Assembly: GCA_947464515.1 (NCBI GenBank)
Contig: CANHXF010000004.1
Span: forward strand, 1 to 22,055
DNA: 22,055 nucleotides
Origin: Flavobacteriales bacterium
GTDB lineage: Bacteria; Bacteroidota; Bacteroidia; NS11-12g; UBA955
Reading direction: 5' to 3'
Shown: positions 7,571 through 15,154 of the stretch, in pieces
Layout of the letters: every line of letters begins with the position of its first letter
Numbering within the stretch: position 1 is the stretch's first letter
Translations under genes and position numbers: made by a program
The notes under the pieces: model-generated
Databases searched by the model: none
The model's input: the letters and a program-made list of their open reading frames with translations, nothing else
What the model was told of the DNA's origin: nothing

Positions 7571-8089
7571 TTAACCGTTAAATACTTTTTTCATACTAAT
7601 TCCGCGCAACTGAGCCACGGAATGTGGATCACGCATTTTCACCAAAGCATCGAAGGTTGCCTTTACCACGTTATGTGGGTTAGATGAACCTTTTGACTTA
7701 GCCAATACGTCTGTAACACCTGCACTTTCCAAAACCGCACGCATCGCACCACCGGCAATTACTCCAGTACCGTGAGCCGCAGGCTTCAAAAATACATGTC
7801 CACCGCCGAAACGACCGATTTGTTCGTGAGGTACAGTACCATTAATTACCGGAACCTTGATCAAATTTTTCTTTGCATCTTCGATTCCTTTATTGATGGC
7901 GTCCATTACTTCACCTGATTTGCCCAATCCATGACCTACCACTCCCTTGCCATCGCCTACAACCACCAATGCGGTAAAGTTGAAAGTACGACCGCCCTTG
8001 GTAACCTTAGATACACGGTTGATTGATACAACCTTCTCTGTCAAGGTAAGTTCACTGGGTCTAACTCTTACAATATTGTTATTCAACAT
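7571..8089 (-). CDS. rpsE: 30S ribosomal protein S5
   Basis: Small-subunit protein important for decoding accuracy; together with S4 and S3 it lines the mRNA entry tunnel. It has 172 residues. The N-terminal double-stranded-RNA-binding-like domain includes VTKGGRTFNFTALVVVGDGKGVVGHGLGKS, and the C-terminal domain carries IGRFGGGHVFLKPAAHGTGVIAGGAMRAVLE, the family signature. It lies 11 nt after rplR and 5 nt before rpmD. Start codon without SD sequence. Confidence 0.98.
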   Translation of the reverse strand: MLNNNIVRVRPSELTLTEKVVSINRVSKVTKGGRTFNFTALVVVGDGKGVVGHGLGKSGEVMDAINKGIEDAKKNLIKVPVINGTVPHEQIGRFGGGHVFLKPAAHGTGVIAGGAMRAVLESAGVTDVLAKSKGSSNPHNVVKATFDALVKMRDPHSVAQLRGISMKKVFNG

Positions 8090-8100
8090 GTTCGTTTCTT

Positions 8101-8460
8101 TTAGAATTCAAGACCACCCTCACGAGCGCCTTCTGCCAAACTTTTAACACGACCGTGGTACAAATTTCCACCACGATCAAAAACTACTGCCTTGATTCCC
8201 GCTTCGATAGCACGAGCTGCAATGGCTTTACCCACGATAGCTGCCTTCTCAACTTTGGTTACCTTGTTTGCAGCAAAACTCGCCTCACGAGAAGATGCAG
8301 CACACAATGTAGTTCCATTTGAATCGTCGATGATCTGCGCATAGATTTCAGCGTTGCTTCTGAACACGTTCAAACGAGGACGTGCTGTTGTACCAGAAAC
8401 TCTACCGCGAATTCTGCGTTTGATTTTATTCTTATTATTGATTTTTTTAGTGTTTGCCAT
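8101..8460 (-). CDS. rplR: 50S ribosomal protein L18
   Basis: Binds 5S rRNA with L5 and anchors it in the central protuberance. It has 119 residues with a Lys/Arg-rich N-terminus (KKINNKNKIKRRIRGRVSGTTARPRLNVFRS) and the C-terminal signature AVVFDRGGNLYHGRVKSLAEGAREGGLEF. Unlike most genes here it has a full SD sequence (AAGGAGG) 9 nt before the ATG, overlapping the rplF stop codon, so strong initiation and coupling to rplF are likely. Confidence 0.98.
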   Translation of the reverse strand: MANTKKINNKNKIKRRIRGRVSGTTARPRLNVFRSNAEIYAQIIDDSNGTTLCAASSREASFAANKVTKVEKAAIVGKAIAARAIEAGIKAVVFDRGGNLYHGRVKSLAEGAREGGLEF

Positions 8461-8469
8461 TTTTACGTT

Positions 8470-8476
8470 CCTCCTT
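8470..8476 (-). promoter_or_regulatory. strong Shine-Dalgarno sequence of rplR
   Basis: On the minus strand AAGGAGG lies 9 nt before the rplR ATG (8460). Its two leading A residues are the last two bases of the rplF TAA stop (8475-8477). This is a seven-base match to the anti-SD sequence, in an operon where most cistrons show none. Confidence 0.85.
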
Positions 8477-9029
8477 ATTTCTTAGAAGCTGACTTACCAG
8501 CTTTTCTACGTAATACTTCACCCGCAAAACGTATACCTTTTCCTTTGTACGGCTCAGGCTTACGGAATGAACGAATCTTCGCCGCAACCTGTCCCAACAA
8601 TTGCTTGTCGGCACACTCCATCATAATTGCTGGTGGTTGACCTTTCAAAGTTTCAGTAACTACAGTTATTTCCATTGGAATCTGCAACATGATTTTGTGA
8701 GAGTATCCCAATACAAATTCAACAAGATTACCCTCGTTAGAGACCTTGTAACCTACACCTACCAATTCCTGACGAACTTTGTGGCCCTGGCTTACACCAA
8801 TTACCATATTGTTAATAAGGGCACGATACAAGCCATGATAAGCTCTGTGCATTTTACTGTCGCTGGGGCGATTGACTGTCAAAACTCCATCAGCAATATC
8901 AACAAGCATGTCGGTACTGATTTCCTGTGACACTTCTCCTTTTGGGCCCTTCGCTACCACCAAGCCATTGCTTACCGTAACGGTAACTCCAGCTGGAATG
9001 GTAATGGGCAATTTTCCTACGCGTGACAT
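8475..9029 (-). CDS. rplF: 50S ribosomal protein L6
   Basis: Large-subunit protein near the factor-binding site, made of two similar domains. It has 184 residues: MSRVGKLPITIPAGVTVTVSNGLVVAKGPKGEVSQEI at the N-terminus and the C-terminal signature FRKPEPYKGKGIRFAGEVLRRKAGKSASKK. It lies 18 nt after rpsH and 14 nt before rplR. No SD sequence; the region before the ATG is very A-rich on the coding strand. Confidence 0.98.
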   Translation of the reverse strand: MSRVGKLPITIPAGVTVTVSNGLVVAKGPKGEVSQEISTDMLVDIADGVLTVNRPSDSKMHRAYHGLYRALINNMVIGVSQGHKVRQELVGVGYKVSNEGNLVEFVLGYSHKIMLQIPMEITVVTETLKGQPPAIMMECADKQLLGQVAAKIRSFRKPEPYKGKGIRFAGEVLRRKAGKSASKK

Positions 9030-9047
9030 TTATTTTCTTTTATTTTA

Positions 9048-9446
9048 TTATGATACAAAACATAAAACTTCACCACCCACGCCTAAAACGCGAGCCTCCT
9101 TATCGGTCATTACACCTTTTGAAGTAGTGATGATAGCTACACCCAAACCATTCAATACCTTCGGCATATCGTCTACATTGGAATAACGACGCAAACCAGG
9201 AGAACTCACACGCTTCAACGTAGTGATAGCGCTCTGCTTGGTTTGGTTGTGATATTTCAACGCGATCTTGATAACACCTTGGTGGTTGTCGGTCTCTTCA
9301 AATTTGTACTTCAAGATATATCCCTTTTCGTATAACACGCGGGTCATTTCTTTCTTTAAATTGCTGGCGGGTATTTCCACCACGCGGTGCTTGGCTTTTA
9401 CTGCGTTGCGCAAGCGGGTCAGATAATCTGCAATTGGATCTGTCAT
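9048..9446 (-). CDS. rpsH: 30S ribosomal protein S8
   Basis: Primary 16S rRNA-binding protein; in E. coli it is also the translational repressor of the spc operon. It has 132 residues, begins MTDPIADYLTRLRNAVKAKH, contains SSPGLRRYSNVDDMPKVLNGLGVAIITTSKGVMTD, and ends GVGGEVLCFVS, all hallmarks. It lies 13 nt after rpsN and 18 nt before rplF. I did not attempt to identify an S8 target hairpin elsewhere in the transcript. Confidence 0.98.
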   Translation of the reverse strand: MTDPIADYLTRLRNAVKAKHRVVEIPASNLKKEMTRVLYEKGYILKYKFEETDNHQGVIKIALKYHNQTKQSAITTLKRVSSPGLRRYSNVDDMPKVLNGLGVAIITTSKGVMTDKEARVLGVGGEVLCFVS

Positions 9447-9459
9447 TGCTGTATATTTT

Positions 9460-9729
9460 TTACCAACTAGATTTGGTTACTCCTGGGATTTTACCATCAC
9501 TGGCCAATTGACGGAACTGGTTCCGGCAAACGCCAAATATTCTCATATAACCACGGGGCCTACCGGTCAATTTGCAACGATTGCGCAAACGAACAGGAGA
9601 TGCATTACGTGGAATAGCCTGCAACGCATCGTAGTTGCCCTCAGCTTTTAATTTAGCGCGCTTTTCAGCATAACGTTCCACCATGGCTTCACGTTTGCGC
9701 TGTCTGGCTTTCATTGATTCTTTTGCCAT
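9460..9729 (-). CDS. rpsN: 30S ribosomal protein S14, zinc-free long type
   Basis: Head protein of the small subunit. It has 89 residues, which places it in the longer class, not the 61-residue zinc form. Only two isolated Cys residues occur (52 and 68), with no CxxC pairs, so no zinc ribbon. The conserved C-terminal half reads NRCKLTGRPRGYMRIFGVCRNQFRQLA and ends IPGVTKSSW. It lies 3 nt after rplE and 13 nt before rpsH. Together with the zinc-free L36 it suggests ribosomes with a low zinc demand. Confidence 0.98.
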   Translation of the reverse strand: MAKESMKARQRKREAMVERYAEKRAKLKAEGNYDALQAIPRNASPVRLRNRCKLTGRPRGYMRIFGVCRNQFRQLASDGKIPGVTKSSW

Positions 9730-9732
9730 CTC

Positions 9733-10284
9733 TTATTTGGTTTTGAAAGGAAATCCTAAAAATTTTAATAATTCTAAACACTCTTCATCAGTTTTGGCAG
9801 AAGTCACAACTGTGATGTCCATACCCGTGATCTTATTCACCTTGTCGATGTCGATCTCTGGAAAAATGATCTGCTCAGTGATACCCATAGTAAAGTTACC
9901 TCTACCATCAAATCCCTTAACATTCAATCCTTGAAAATCGCGAACACGAGGCAATGCAATCGTAATCAAACGATCCATAAAATCAAACATGCGCTCTTTA
10001 CGCAGCGTAACTTTTGCCCCGATTGGAACATTTTTACGCAATTTAAAATTAGAAATATCCTTCTTAGAAAAAGTTGCTTGTGCTTTCTGACCGGTGATTT
10101 TTGTCATTTCATCAATCGCAGCATCAACCAATTTCTTATCATTCACCGCAGCACCCACACCCTGATTCAAAACAATCTTTTGAACCTGAGGTATTTGCAT
10201 GTGATTCTTATAAGTAAATTTCGCCATCATAGCGTCTTTAACTTCTTCTTTGTATTTCGTTTGTAACCTTGGAACGTAATTCAT
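9733..10284 (-). CDS. rplE: 50S ribosomal protein L5
   Basis: Binds 5S rRNA with L18 and contacts the P-site tRNA and the head of the 30S subunit. It has 183 residues. Conserved blocks are MQIPQVQKIVLNQGVG, GQKAQATFSKKDISNFKLRKNVPIGAKVTLR and PRVRDFQGLNVKGFDGRGNFTMGITEQIIFPEID. The C-terminus is TSAKTDEECLELLKFLGFPF. It lies 16 nt after rplX and 3 nt before rpsN. Confidence 0.98.
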   Translation of the reverse strand: MNYVPRLQTKYKEEVKDAMMAKFTYKNHMQIPQVQKIVLNQGVGAAVNDKKLVDAAIDEMTKITGQKAQATFSKKDISNFKLRKNVPIGAKVTLRKERMFDFMDRLITIALPRVRDFQGLNVKGFDGRGNFTMGITEQIIFPEIDIDKVNKITGMDITVVTSAKTDEECLELLKFLGFPFKTK

Positions 10285-10300
10285 GGTCTTCTATATCTAA

Positions 10301-10636
10301 TTAGTTAATGAATTCCCCAGTTGATTTTGCAAAACGCTGCAATTTCCCAGCTTCATTCACTTTTCTTCCAATGCGAGTTGCTGTACCAGCGACTACAACC
10401 ATTAAGTTAGACAAATGAATTGGTGCTTCAATTTTATCAATTCTACCAGAGGTATTCTGTGCAGAAGGTTTGAAGTGTTTAGTTACCATATTCAATCCTT
10501 CTACTACCGCACGATTTGTAGATGGCAATACACGCATTACTTTGCCTGTTTTACCTTTATCGTCTCCAGCCAACACCTTTACAGTGTCGCCCTTCTTCAC
10601 GTGCAATTTTGTTTTGGTTATTTCTTTCTTTGCCAT
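10301..10636 (-). CDS. rplX: 50S ribosomal protein L24
   Basis: Early-assembly large-subunit protein that starts folding of 23S rRNA and sits near the exit tunnel. It has 111 residues with a KOW motif at about residues 13-40 (VKKGDTVKVLAGDDKGKTGKVMRVLP), followed by VVEGLNMVTKHFKPSAQNTSGRIDKIEAPIHLSNL. It lies 3 nt after rplN and 16 nt before rplE. AAGAG immediately precedes the ATG but is too close to act as a ribosome binding site. Confidence 0.98.
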   Translation of the reverse strand: MAKKEITKTKLHVKKGDTVKVLAGDDKGKTGKVMRVLPSTNRAVVEGLNMVTKHFKPSAQNTSGRIDKIEAPIHLSNLMVVVAGTATRIGRKVNEAGKLQRFAKSTGEFIN

Positions 10637-10639
10637 CTC

Positions 10640-11008
10640 TTATAAAACTTCAGGGGCCAATGAAACGATCTTCATAAACTGTTTGTCGCGCAATTCACGT
10701 GCAACAGGTCCGAAAATACGAGTACCTCTCGGCTCGTCGTTGTTGTTTAACAATACGCAGCTGTTCTCATCAAAGCGGATGTAAGATCCATCAGGTCTGC
10801 GAACTTCTTTTTTCACGCGAACAACTACGGCTTTAGATACCGAACCTTTTTTCACGTTGCTACCAGGAATCGCTGCTTTCACAGAAACAACAATTTTATC
10901 GCCAACGCTGGCATATCTACGACCAGTGCCACCCAACACGCGAATGCAAAGAACTTCTTTTGCACCACTGTTATCGGCTACTCTCAATCTTGATTCTTGT
11001 TGTACCAT
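10640..11008 (-). CDS. rplN: 50S ribosomal protein L14
   Basis: Large-subunit protein at the subunit interface, forming an intersubunit bridge and the docking site for the silencing factor RsfS where present. It has 122 residues, the standard length. It begins MVQQESRLRVADNSGAKEVLCIRVLGG, has the signature KGSVSKAVVVRVKKEVRRPDGSYIRFDENSCVLLNN and ends KIVSLAPEVL. It lies 1 nt after rpsQ and 3 nt before rplX, so tight translational coupling is likely. Confidence 0.98.
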   Translation of the reverse strand: MVQQESRLRVADNSGAKEVLCIRVLGGTGRRYASVGDKIVVSVKAAIPGSNVKKGSVSKAVVVRVKKEVRRPDGSYIRFDENSCVLLNNNDEPRGTRIFGPVARELRDKQFMKIVSLAPEVL

Positions 11009-11009
11009 C

Positions 11010-11270
11010 TTATTTAGCTTTTTCTACGATTTCTACCAATCTGAACCGTTTGGTTTTGCTCAACGGACGGGTCTCCATGATACGAACGATATCGTTCTCA
11101 CCACAAACATTTGCCTCGTCATGAGCCGTGTACTTCTTGGTCTTTTTAAAGTACTTACCATATTTAGGGTGTTTCACGTTGCGAACTACAGCCACTACGA
11201 TGGTCTTATCCATCTTAGCACTGGCAACAACACCAACAATCTCTTTTCTTGCGTTTCTTACCGTTTCCAT
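11010..11270 (-). CDS. rpsQ: 30S ribosomal protein S17
   Basis: Primary 16S rRNA-binding protein with an OB fold. It has 86 residues: RNARKEIVGVVASAKMDKTIVVAVVRNVKHPKYGKYFKKTKKYTAHDE is typical, followed by GENDIVRIMETRPLSKTKRFRLVEIVEKAK. Its ATG overlaps the rpmC stop codon by one base (TAATG arrangement), a classic coupling junction. rplN begins 1 nt after its stop. No independent SD sequence. Confidence 0.98.
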   Translation of the reverse strand: METVRNARKEIVGVVASAKMDKTIVVAVVRNVKHPKYGKYFKKTKKYTAHDEANVCGENDIVRIMETRPLSKTKRFRLVEIVEKAK

Positions 11271-11518
11271 TAGTTTTCTTGGCTTTCTTGGCTTTGGTTG
11301 ATTTTCCTTTCGATGGCGTTCATTTCCGCTTCCTGACGACGAGCGTTTAACTCCGTCAACATGCGAGCCACGTCTTTTCTTGCTTCTTTCATTTTGTGAG
11401 GATTCTCAATTTGAGCAACAGTGTTTTGAAACCTTAATTTCGTTAACCGTTTTTTCTCCTCCTTGTAGCGCTCAACTAGCTCTTTATTTGGAAGCGTTTT
11501 GATATCTGCGTACTTCAT
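11270..11518 (-). CDS. rpmC: 50S ribosomal protein L29
   Basis: Small helical-hairpin protein at the polypeptide exit tunnel, near where trigger factor and SRP bind. It has 82 residues, about 20 more than E. coli L29 (63). The core (ADIKTLPNKELVERYKEEKKRLTKLRFQNTVAQIENPHKMKEARKDVARMLTELNAR) ends near residue 62, and a polar Glu/Gln/Ser-rich tail follows (ERKINQSQESQEN). A GAGGAG sequence inside the 3' end of rplP serves as a strong SD sequence. The stop overlaps the rpsQ start by one base. Confidence 0.96.
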   Translation of the reverse strand: MKYADIKTLPNKELVERYKEEKKRLTKLRFQNTVAQIENPHKMKEARKDVARMLTELNARRQEAEMNAIERKINQSQESQEN

Positions 11519-11521
11519 TGA

Positions 11522-11947
11522 TTAGTTCTCCTCGTTATAATCTGGACGGACAACAAATTTGCAAGCTACCGGCATTTTCTGTGCCGCCAAACGCATACCC
11601 TCTTTGGCTATTTCCATGGGTACACCCGCTACTTCAAACATGATTGTTCCTGGTTTAACAATGGCAACCCAGTATTCTGGAGCACCTTTACCTTTACCCA
11701 TACGTACCTCTGCAGGCTTCTTGGTAATTGGCTTATCTGGGAAGATCCGGATCCAAACTTGGCCTTCACGCTTCAAGTAACGCGTTACCGCAATACGAGC
11801 CGCTTCTAGCTGTCTGGCTGTGATCCACGATGGCTCCATGGATTTCAATCCAAAGCTACCATAGGAAATCAAATGTCCGCGCGTAGCAAGACCCTTCACT
11901 TTTCCCTTGTGTTGTTTTCTAAATTTTGTTCTTTTTGGACTCAGCAT
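11522..11947 (-). CDS. rplP: 50S ribosomal protein L16
   Basis: Large-subunit protein that contacts tRNA at the A site and helps shape the peptidyl transferase centre region. It has 141 residues: MLSPKRTKFRKQHKGKVKG at the N-terminus, SYGSFGLKSMEPSWITARQLEAARIAVTRYLKREGQVWIRIFPDKP in the middle, then VRMGKGKGAPEYWVAIVKPGTIMFEVAGV. It follows rpsC by 16 nt and has a good SD sequence (AAGGAG, 9 nt before the ATG). rpmC begins 3 nt after its stop. Confidence 0.98.
   Translation of the reverse strand: MLSPKRTKFRKQHKGKVKGLATRGHLISYGSFGLKSMEPSWITARQLEAARIAVTRYLKREGQVWIRIFPDKPITKKPAEVRMGKGKGAPEYWVAIVKPGTIMFEVAGVPMEIAKEGMRLAAQKMPVACKFVVRPDYNEEN
11528..11533 (-). promoter_or_regulatory. Shine-Dalgarno sequence of rpmC inside the rplP 3' end
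   Basis: GAGGAG on the minus strand lies 9 nt before the rpmC ATG (11518). It is formed by the two consecutive Glu codons just before the last Asn codon of rplP, so the upstream protein sequence and the ribosome binding site share bases. Confidence 0.75.
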
Positions 11948-11956
11948 AGCTTAATT

Positions 11957-11962
11957 CTCCTT
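11957..11962 (-). promoter_or_regulatory. Shine-Dalgarno sequence of rplP
   Basis: AAGGAG on the minus strand lies 9 nt before the rplP ATG (11947) and 1 nt after the rpsC TAA stop (11964-11966). It has the same spacing as the SD sequences before rplC, rpmC and rplR. Confidence 0.78.
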
Positions 11963-11963
11963 A

Positions 11964-12728
11964 TTAATTCCTTCTACGGCGATCTCCACCACGATCCCCA
12001 CCACCACGGTTACGGTCTCCACCACGCTGATCTCTGCGATCAGGACGACTTCCACCACCATCACGGCGACGTTCTTGTTCAACTTGAGGAGCCAAATCTA
12101 CCTTTCCGTAAATCTCTCCCTTACACAACCATACTTTGATACCGATTTTTCCATATACCGTCTGGGCTTCCACCAACGCATAGTCGATGTTTGCACGCAA
12201 TGTATGCAATGGAGTTCTTCCATCCTTATACATCTCAGAACGAGCAATCTCACCACCATTCAAACGACCGCTGATACGAACCTTAATTCCTTCAGCTCCC
12301 ATTTTCATAGTACCTTGAATTGCATTCTTGATAGCTCTCTTATATGAAAAACGATTCTCAATCTGCTGGGCGATATTCTCTCCCACCAAACGAGCATCCA
12401 ATTCAGGACGTTTGATCTCGCTGATGTTGATTTGAACATCCTTACCAGTTATCTTTTTAATTTCTTCGCGGATAGCGTCAACTTCCCCGCCCCCTTTACC
12501 AATTACGATACCTGGACGGCTCGTGTGAATGGTTAAAGTGATGCGCTTCAGTGTTCTTTCAATCACGACTTTGGAAATGCCTCCTTTTGGAATGCGCACT
12601 TGCAAATACTTACGGATTTTCTCGTCTTCAACGAGCTTATCGCCGTAGTCTTTTCCTCCATACCAATTGGAGTCCCAACCACGGATGATTCCTAATCGTA
12701 ATGCTATAGGGTTAATCTTTTGTCCCAT
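11964..12728 (-). CDS. rpsC: 30S ribosomal protein S3 with Arg/Gly/Asp-rich C-terminal tail
   Basis: Small-subunit head protein at the mRNA entry channel, part of the ribosomal helicase activity. It has 254 residues. The N-terminus is MGQKINPIALRLGIIRGWDSNWY. A KH domain with the GKGG loop lies at 77-80 (RPGIVIGKGGGEVD), and the S3 C-terminal domain at about 110-210 includes GRLNGGEIARSE. From about residue 216 the protein ends in a low-complexity tail with repeated RGGDR and GGGDR units closing in RRRRN. This tail is likely disordered and may bind RNA; that role is inferred from composition only. It lies 21 nt after rplV and 16 nt before rplP. Confidence 0.97.
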   Translation of the reverse strand: MGQKINPIALRLGIIRGWDSNWYGGKDYGDKLVEDEKIRKYLQVRIPKGGISKVVIERTLKRITLTIHTSRPGIVIGKGGGEVDAIREEIKKITGKDVQINISEIKRPELDARLVGENIAQQIENRFSYKRAIKNAIQGTMKMGAEGIKVRISGRLNGGEIARSEMYKDGRTPLHTLRANIDYALVEAQTVYGKIGIKVWLCKGEIYGKVDLAPQVEQERRRDGGGSRPDRRDQRGGDRNRGGGDRGGDRRRRN

Positions 12729-12749
12729 ATTCTATTCTGCTATCCTTAA

Positions 12750-13124
12750 TTATTCGTTAGTGGTGTTAACTTCCTTGTTCTTCAAACTGTCGATCACAAT
12801 TGTAACGTGATTCGTGCGTTTGCGCTGACGGTAACCACGTCCCTGAGGAGCAGTTCTTAAACGCTTAACAACAATACCACCATCTACCATGATTGTCTTT
12901 ACATACAGTTCGCTGTCTTCGATGCGCTCACCGGTATTTGCCTGACCCCAGTTCGCAATCGCGCTCTTGAGCAACTTAGACAAATAAATTGCATATGTAG
13001 GTTTCTGGTTCCACTGAAGAATGTTCAATGCGCGCTCAACACGCTCACCGCGTACAACATCTGCTACCAAACGCATTTTGCGTGGTGATAACGGACAGTT
13101 TCTTAAAATTGCTTTTGCTTCCAT
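12750..13124 (-). CDS. rplV: 50S ribosomal protein L22
   Basis: Large-subunit protein whose extended beta-hairpin lines the exit tunnel next to L4, near the macrolide site. It has 124 residues. It begins MEAKAILRNCPLSPRKMRLVADVVRGERVERALNIL, and the hairpin region is DGGIVVKRLRTAPQGRGYRQRKRTNHVTIVI (about 82-112). No deletion or duplication of the hairpin tip is apparent. It lies 11 nt after rpsS and 21 nt before rpsC. No SD sequence. Confidence 0.98.
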   Translation of the reverse strand: MEAKAILRNCPLSPRKMRLVADVVRGERVERALNILQWNQKPTYAIYLSKLLKSAIANWGQANTGERIEDSELYVKTIMVDGGIVVKRLRTAPQGRGYRQRKRTNHVTIVIDSLKNKEVNTTNE

Positions 13125-13135
13125 GCCTTCAATGT

Positions 13136-13393
13136 TTATTTACCGTGACCTTTATATGTTCTAGTGGGTGCAAATTCGCCCAACTTGTGTCCTACCATAT
13201 TCTCTGTTACATACACAGGAATGAACTTATTCCCGTTGTGTACAGCAAACGTGTGTCCCACAAAGTCTGGGATAATCAAGCTTCTTCTTGACCAGGTCTT
13301 AACTACCGTTTTCTTGTTGCTTTCGTTGAGGACTACTACCTTCTTGGAAAGCTTTACGTCTACAAATGGACCTTTTTTAATGGATCTTGCCAT
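13136..13393 (-). CDS. rpsS: 30S ribosomal protein S19
   Basis: Head protein that pairs with S13 and contacts the large subunit. It has 85 residues: MARSIKKGPFVDVKLSKKV, TWSRRSLIIPDFVGHTFAVHNGNKFIPVYVTENMVGHKLGEFAPTRTYKGH are the conserved parts. It lies 15 nt after rplB and 11 nt before rplV, the usual S10-operon position. Confidence 0.98.
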   Translation of the reverse strand: MARSIKKGPFVDVKLSKKVVVLNESNKKTVVKTWSRRSLIIPDFVGHTFAVHNGNKFIPVYVTENMVGHKLGEFAPTRTYKGHGK

Positions 13394-13408
13394 GATTTCG
13401 CTTATCTA

Positions 13409-14242
13409 TTACTTATTGCGGATTGATTTTCTTTTCTCAATGATCAAGCTACTGCTACCTTTCTTCGGTGCACGTGTCTTTTGACCCTGAGAGTAAATGA
13501 GATTCCTTGAACGAGGCTGACCTCCCTTGTTGCGGCCTTCACCACCACCCATCGGGTGATCTACTGGGTTCATCGCAGAAGGACGTACGCGAGGACGCAT
13601 ACCCATCCAACGTGAACGACCGGCCTTACCTTTACGTTCCTGATTGTGCTCATGGTTTCCTACCGTTCCAATGACAGCAAGACATGCAGCCAATATCAAA
13701 CGACTTTCACCAGAAGGCAACTTAATTGAAGCATACTTGCCATCACGAGCCATCAATTGGGCGTATGTACCAGCACTGCGACAAATTTTAGCACCTTGAC
13801 CTGGATTCATTTCGATGTTGTGAATCAAAGTTCCCAATGGAATTTCAGCCAATGGCACTGCATTTCCAATCTCTGGAGATACGCCTGGACCCTGTTCCAC
13901 TTTCTGACCCACCTTCAATCCCGCAGGAGCAATGATGTATCTCTTTTCTTCACCGAATTGAACCAAAGCAATAAATGCACTGCGATTTGGATCGTATTCT
14001 ACTGTCATTACCTCACCAACTACTCCAAAGTTATTACGCTTGAAGTCGATGATACGATAGCGACGTTTGTGACCACCCCCGATATAACGAGAGGTGATTT
14101 TTCCTTGATTATTCCGTCCACCGGATTTGCTCAATGATACCAACAAACTCTTCTCAGGCTTGCTAGCAGTGATTTCTGCAAACGCATTGGCAACTCTAAA
14201 GCGTTGACCAGGCGTGGTGGGATTTAAACGACGTACTGCCAT
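13409..14242 (-). CDS. rplB: 50S ribosomal protein L2
   Basis: One of the largest and most conserved 50S proteins, needed for subunit joining and close to the peptidyl transferase centre. It has 277 residues. The N-terminus is MAVRRLNPTTPGQRFRVANAF. Conserved blocks are GGGHKRRYRIIDFKRN, GTLIHNIEMNPGQGAKICRSAGTYAQL and, at the C-terminus, RGMRP-like MRPRVRPSAMNPVDHPMGGGEGRNKGGQPRS with its invariant His. It lies 2 nt after rplW and 15 nt before rpsS. Confidence 0.98.
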   Translation of the reverse strand: MAVRRLNPTTPGQRFRVANAFAEITASKPEKSLLVSLSKSGGRNNQGKITSRYIGGGHKRRYRIIDFKRNNFGVVGEVMTVEYDPNRSAFIALVQFGEEKRYIIAPAGLKVGQKVEQGPGVSPEIGNAVPLAEIPLGTLIHNIEMNPGQGAKICRSAGTYAQLMARDGKYASIKLPSGESRLILAACLAVIGTVGNHEHNQERKGKAGRSRWMGMRPRVRPSAMNPVDHPMGGGEGRNKGGQPRSRNLIYSQGQKTRAPKKGSSSLIIEKRKSIRNK

Positions 14243-14244
14243 GA

Positions 14245-14529
14245 TTAGATGTTTTCGTAAAAGTCTATGTTAAATCCTTCTTTTAATGTGACAATGGCCT
14301 TCTTATACTTTGCAGTATAACCGGAGATTTGGCCTGTGCGTCTGTTACGACGCGACTTCCCCCGCTGGATCATGGTGTTTACTGATGCAACTTCCACTCC
14401 ATAGAATTCCTCAATGGCTTTCTTAATTTCATCCTTATTTGACTTTGGGTCAACGATGAAACCATACTGACCACGCTTATCCATGATAGCGGTCATTTTC
14501 TCAGTAATCAACGGCTTCTTAAGTATCAT
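14245..14529 (-). CDS. rplW: 50S ribosomal protein L23
   Basis: Large-subunit protein at the tunnel exit, the docking site for trigger factor and SRP. It has 94 residues: MILKKPLITEKMTAIMDKRGQYGFIVDPKSNKDEIKKAIEEFYGVEVASVNTM and RTGQISGYTAKYKKAIVTLKEG are typical. The ATG overlaps the rplD stop by four bases (ATGA), and an AGGAGG sequence inside rplD lies 10 nt upstream, so it has both coupling and a strong SD sequence. rplB starts 2 nt after its stop. Confidence 0.98.
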   Translation of the reverse strand: MILKKPLITEKMTAIMDKRGQYGFIVDPKSNKDEIKKAIEEFYGVEVASVNTMIQRGKSRRNRRTGQISGYTAKYKKAIVTLKEGFNIDFYENI

Positions 14530-15152
14530 TTTGTATTTGCCTCCTGAATCTTGGCGATTGAACTTTCGGTTAAAATTAATTGACCCGCTTTCATCACTTC
14601 GTATGTGTTCATATCTGAAGCACGCATTACTGTGTTTCCTTCAATGTTACGACCACTCAATACGATGTTCTTCTGGATCTCAGACGTTACAAATAATGTA
14701 CGACCAGTCACCTTCAAAGCTTTCAACATGTTAGCGAACTCAGATGTCTTTGGCGTAGCCATATCAAAATCTTCAACGATCATGATATTGTTTGTTCTTG
14801 CCTTATAAGAAAGGGCCGACAAACGAGCCAAACGCTTCAACTTTTTGTTCAACTTGAAAGAGTAGTCACGTGGACGGGGACCGTGAATACGAGCACCACC
14901 TACAAAAATACCTGCTTTCAATGAACCGTGACGTGCACCTCCTGTACCTTTCTGACGGAAAATCTTCTTGGTAGAACGGTGTATTTCTTTTCTCTCTTTG
15001 GTTTTGTGTGTACCCTGACGCTGATTTGCCAAGAACTGCTTTACATCCAAATATATGGCGTGGTCATTTGGACTCAATCCAAATATAGACTCAGACAACG
15101 TTACCGTTCTTCCGGTCTCAGACCCTTGCTTGTTTAATACTTTAATTTCCAT
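14526..15152 (-). CDS. rplD: 50S ribosomal protein L4
   Basis: Large-subunit protein whose extended loop reaches the exit tunnel; in E. coli it also autoregulates the S10 operon. It has 208 residues. The loop motif RQKGTGGARHGSLKAGIFVGGARIHGPRPRDYSFKLNKKLKRLARLSALS is intact. It starts 2 nt after rplC, and its last four bases overlap the rplW start. The gap before rpsJ, where the E. coli L4-responsive leader would be, is only 11 nt, so that mechanism is not available here. Confidence 0.98.
   Translation of the reverse strand: MEIKVLNKQGSETGRTVTLSESIFGLSPNDHAIYLDVKQFLANQRQGTHKTKERKEIHRSTKKIFRQKGTGGARHGSLKAGIFVGGARIHGPRPRDYSFKLNKKLKRLARLSALSYKARTNNIMIVEDFDMATPKTSEFANMLKALKVTGRTLFVTSEIQKNIVLSGRNIEGNTVMRASDMNTYEVMKAGQLILTESSIAKIQEANTK
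14540..14545 (-). promoter_or_regulatory. strong Shine-Dalgarno sequence of rplW inside the rplD 3' end
   Basis: AGGAGG on the minus strand lies 10 nt before the rplW ATG (14529). It is built from the Gln-Glu-Ala codons close to the L4 C-terminus, so it lies inside coding sequence, just ahead of the four-base ATGA overlap. Confidence 0.8.
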
Positions 15153-15154
15153 GA

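Noticed and set aside
11873..12139. Plus-strand frame rich in His and Asp opposite the end of rpsC
   Set aside because: It is the complement of the Arg/Gly-rich S3 tail; composition is explained by the coding strand.
15048..15077. TTG, 19 nt, TATATTTG on the minus strand inside rplD, resembling an internal promoter
   Set aside because: Given several TAnnTTTG matches in 17 kb, one with a correctly spaced TTG is expected by chance; the bases encode ordinary L4 residues. RNA 5'-end data could rescue it.
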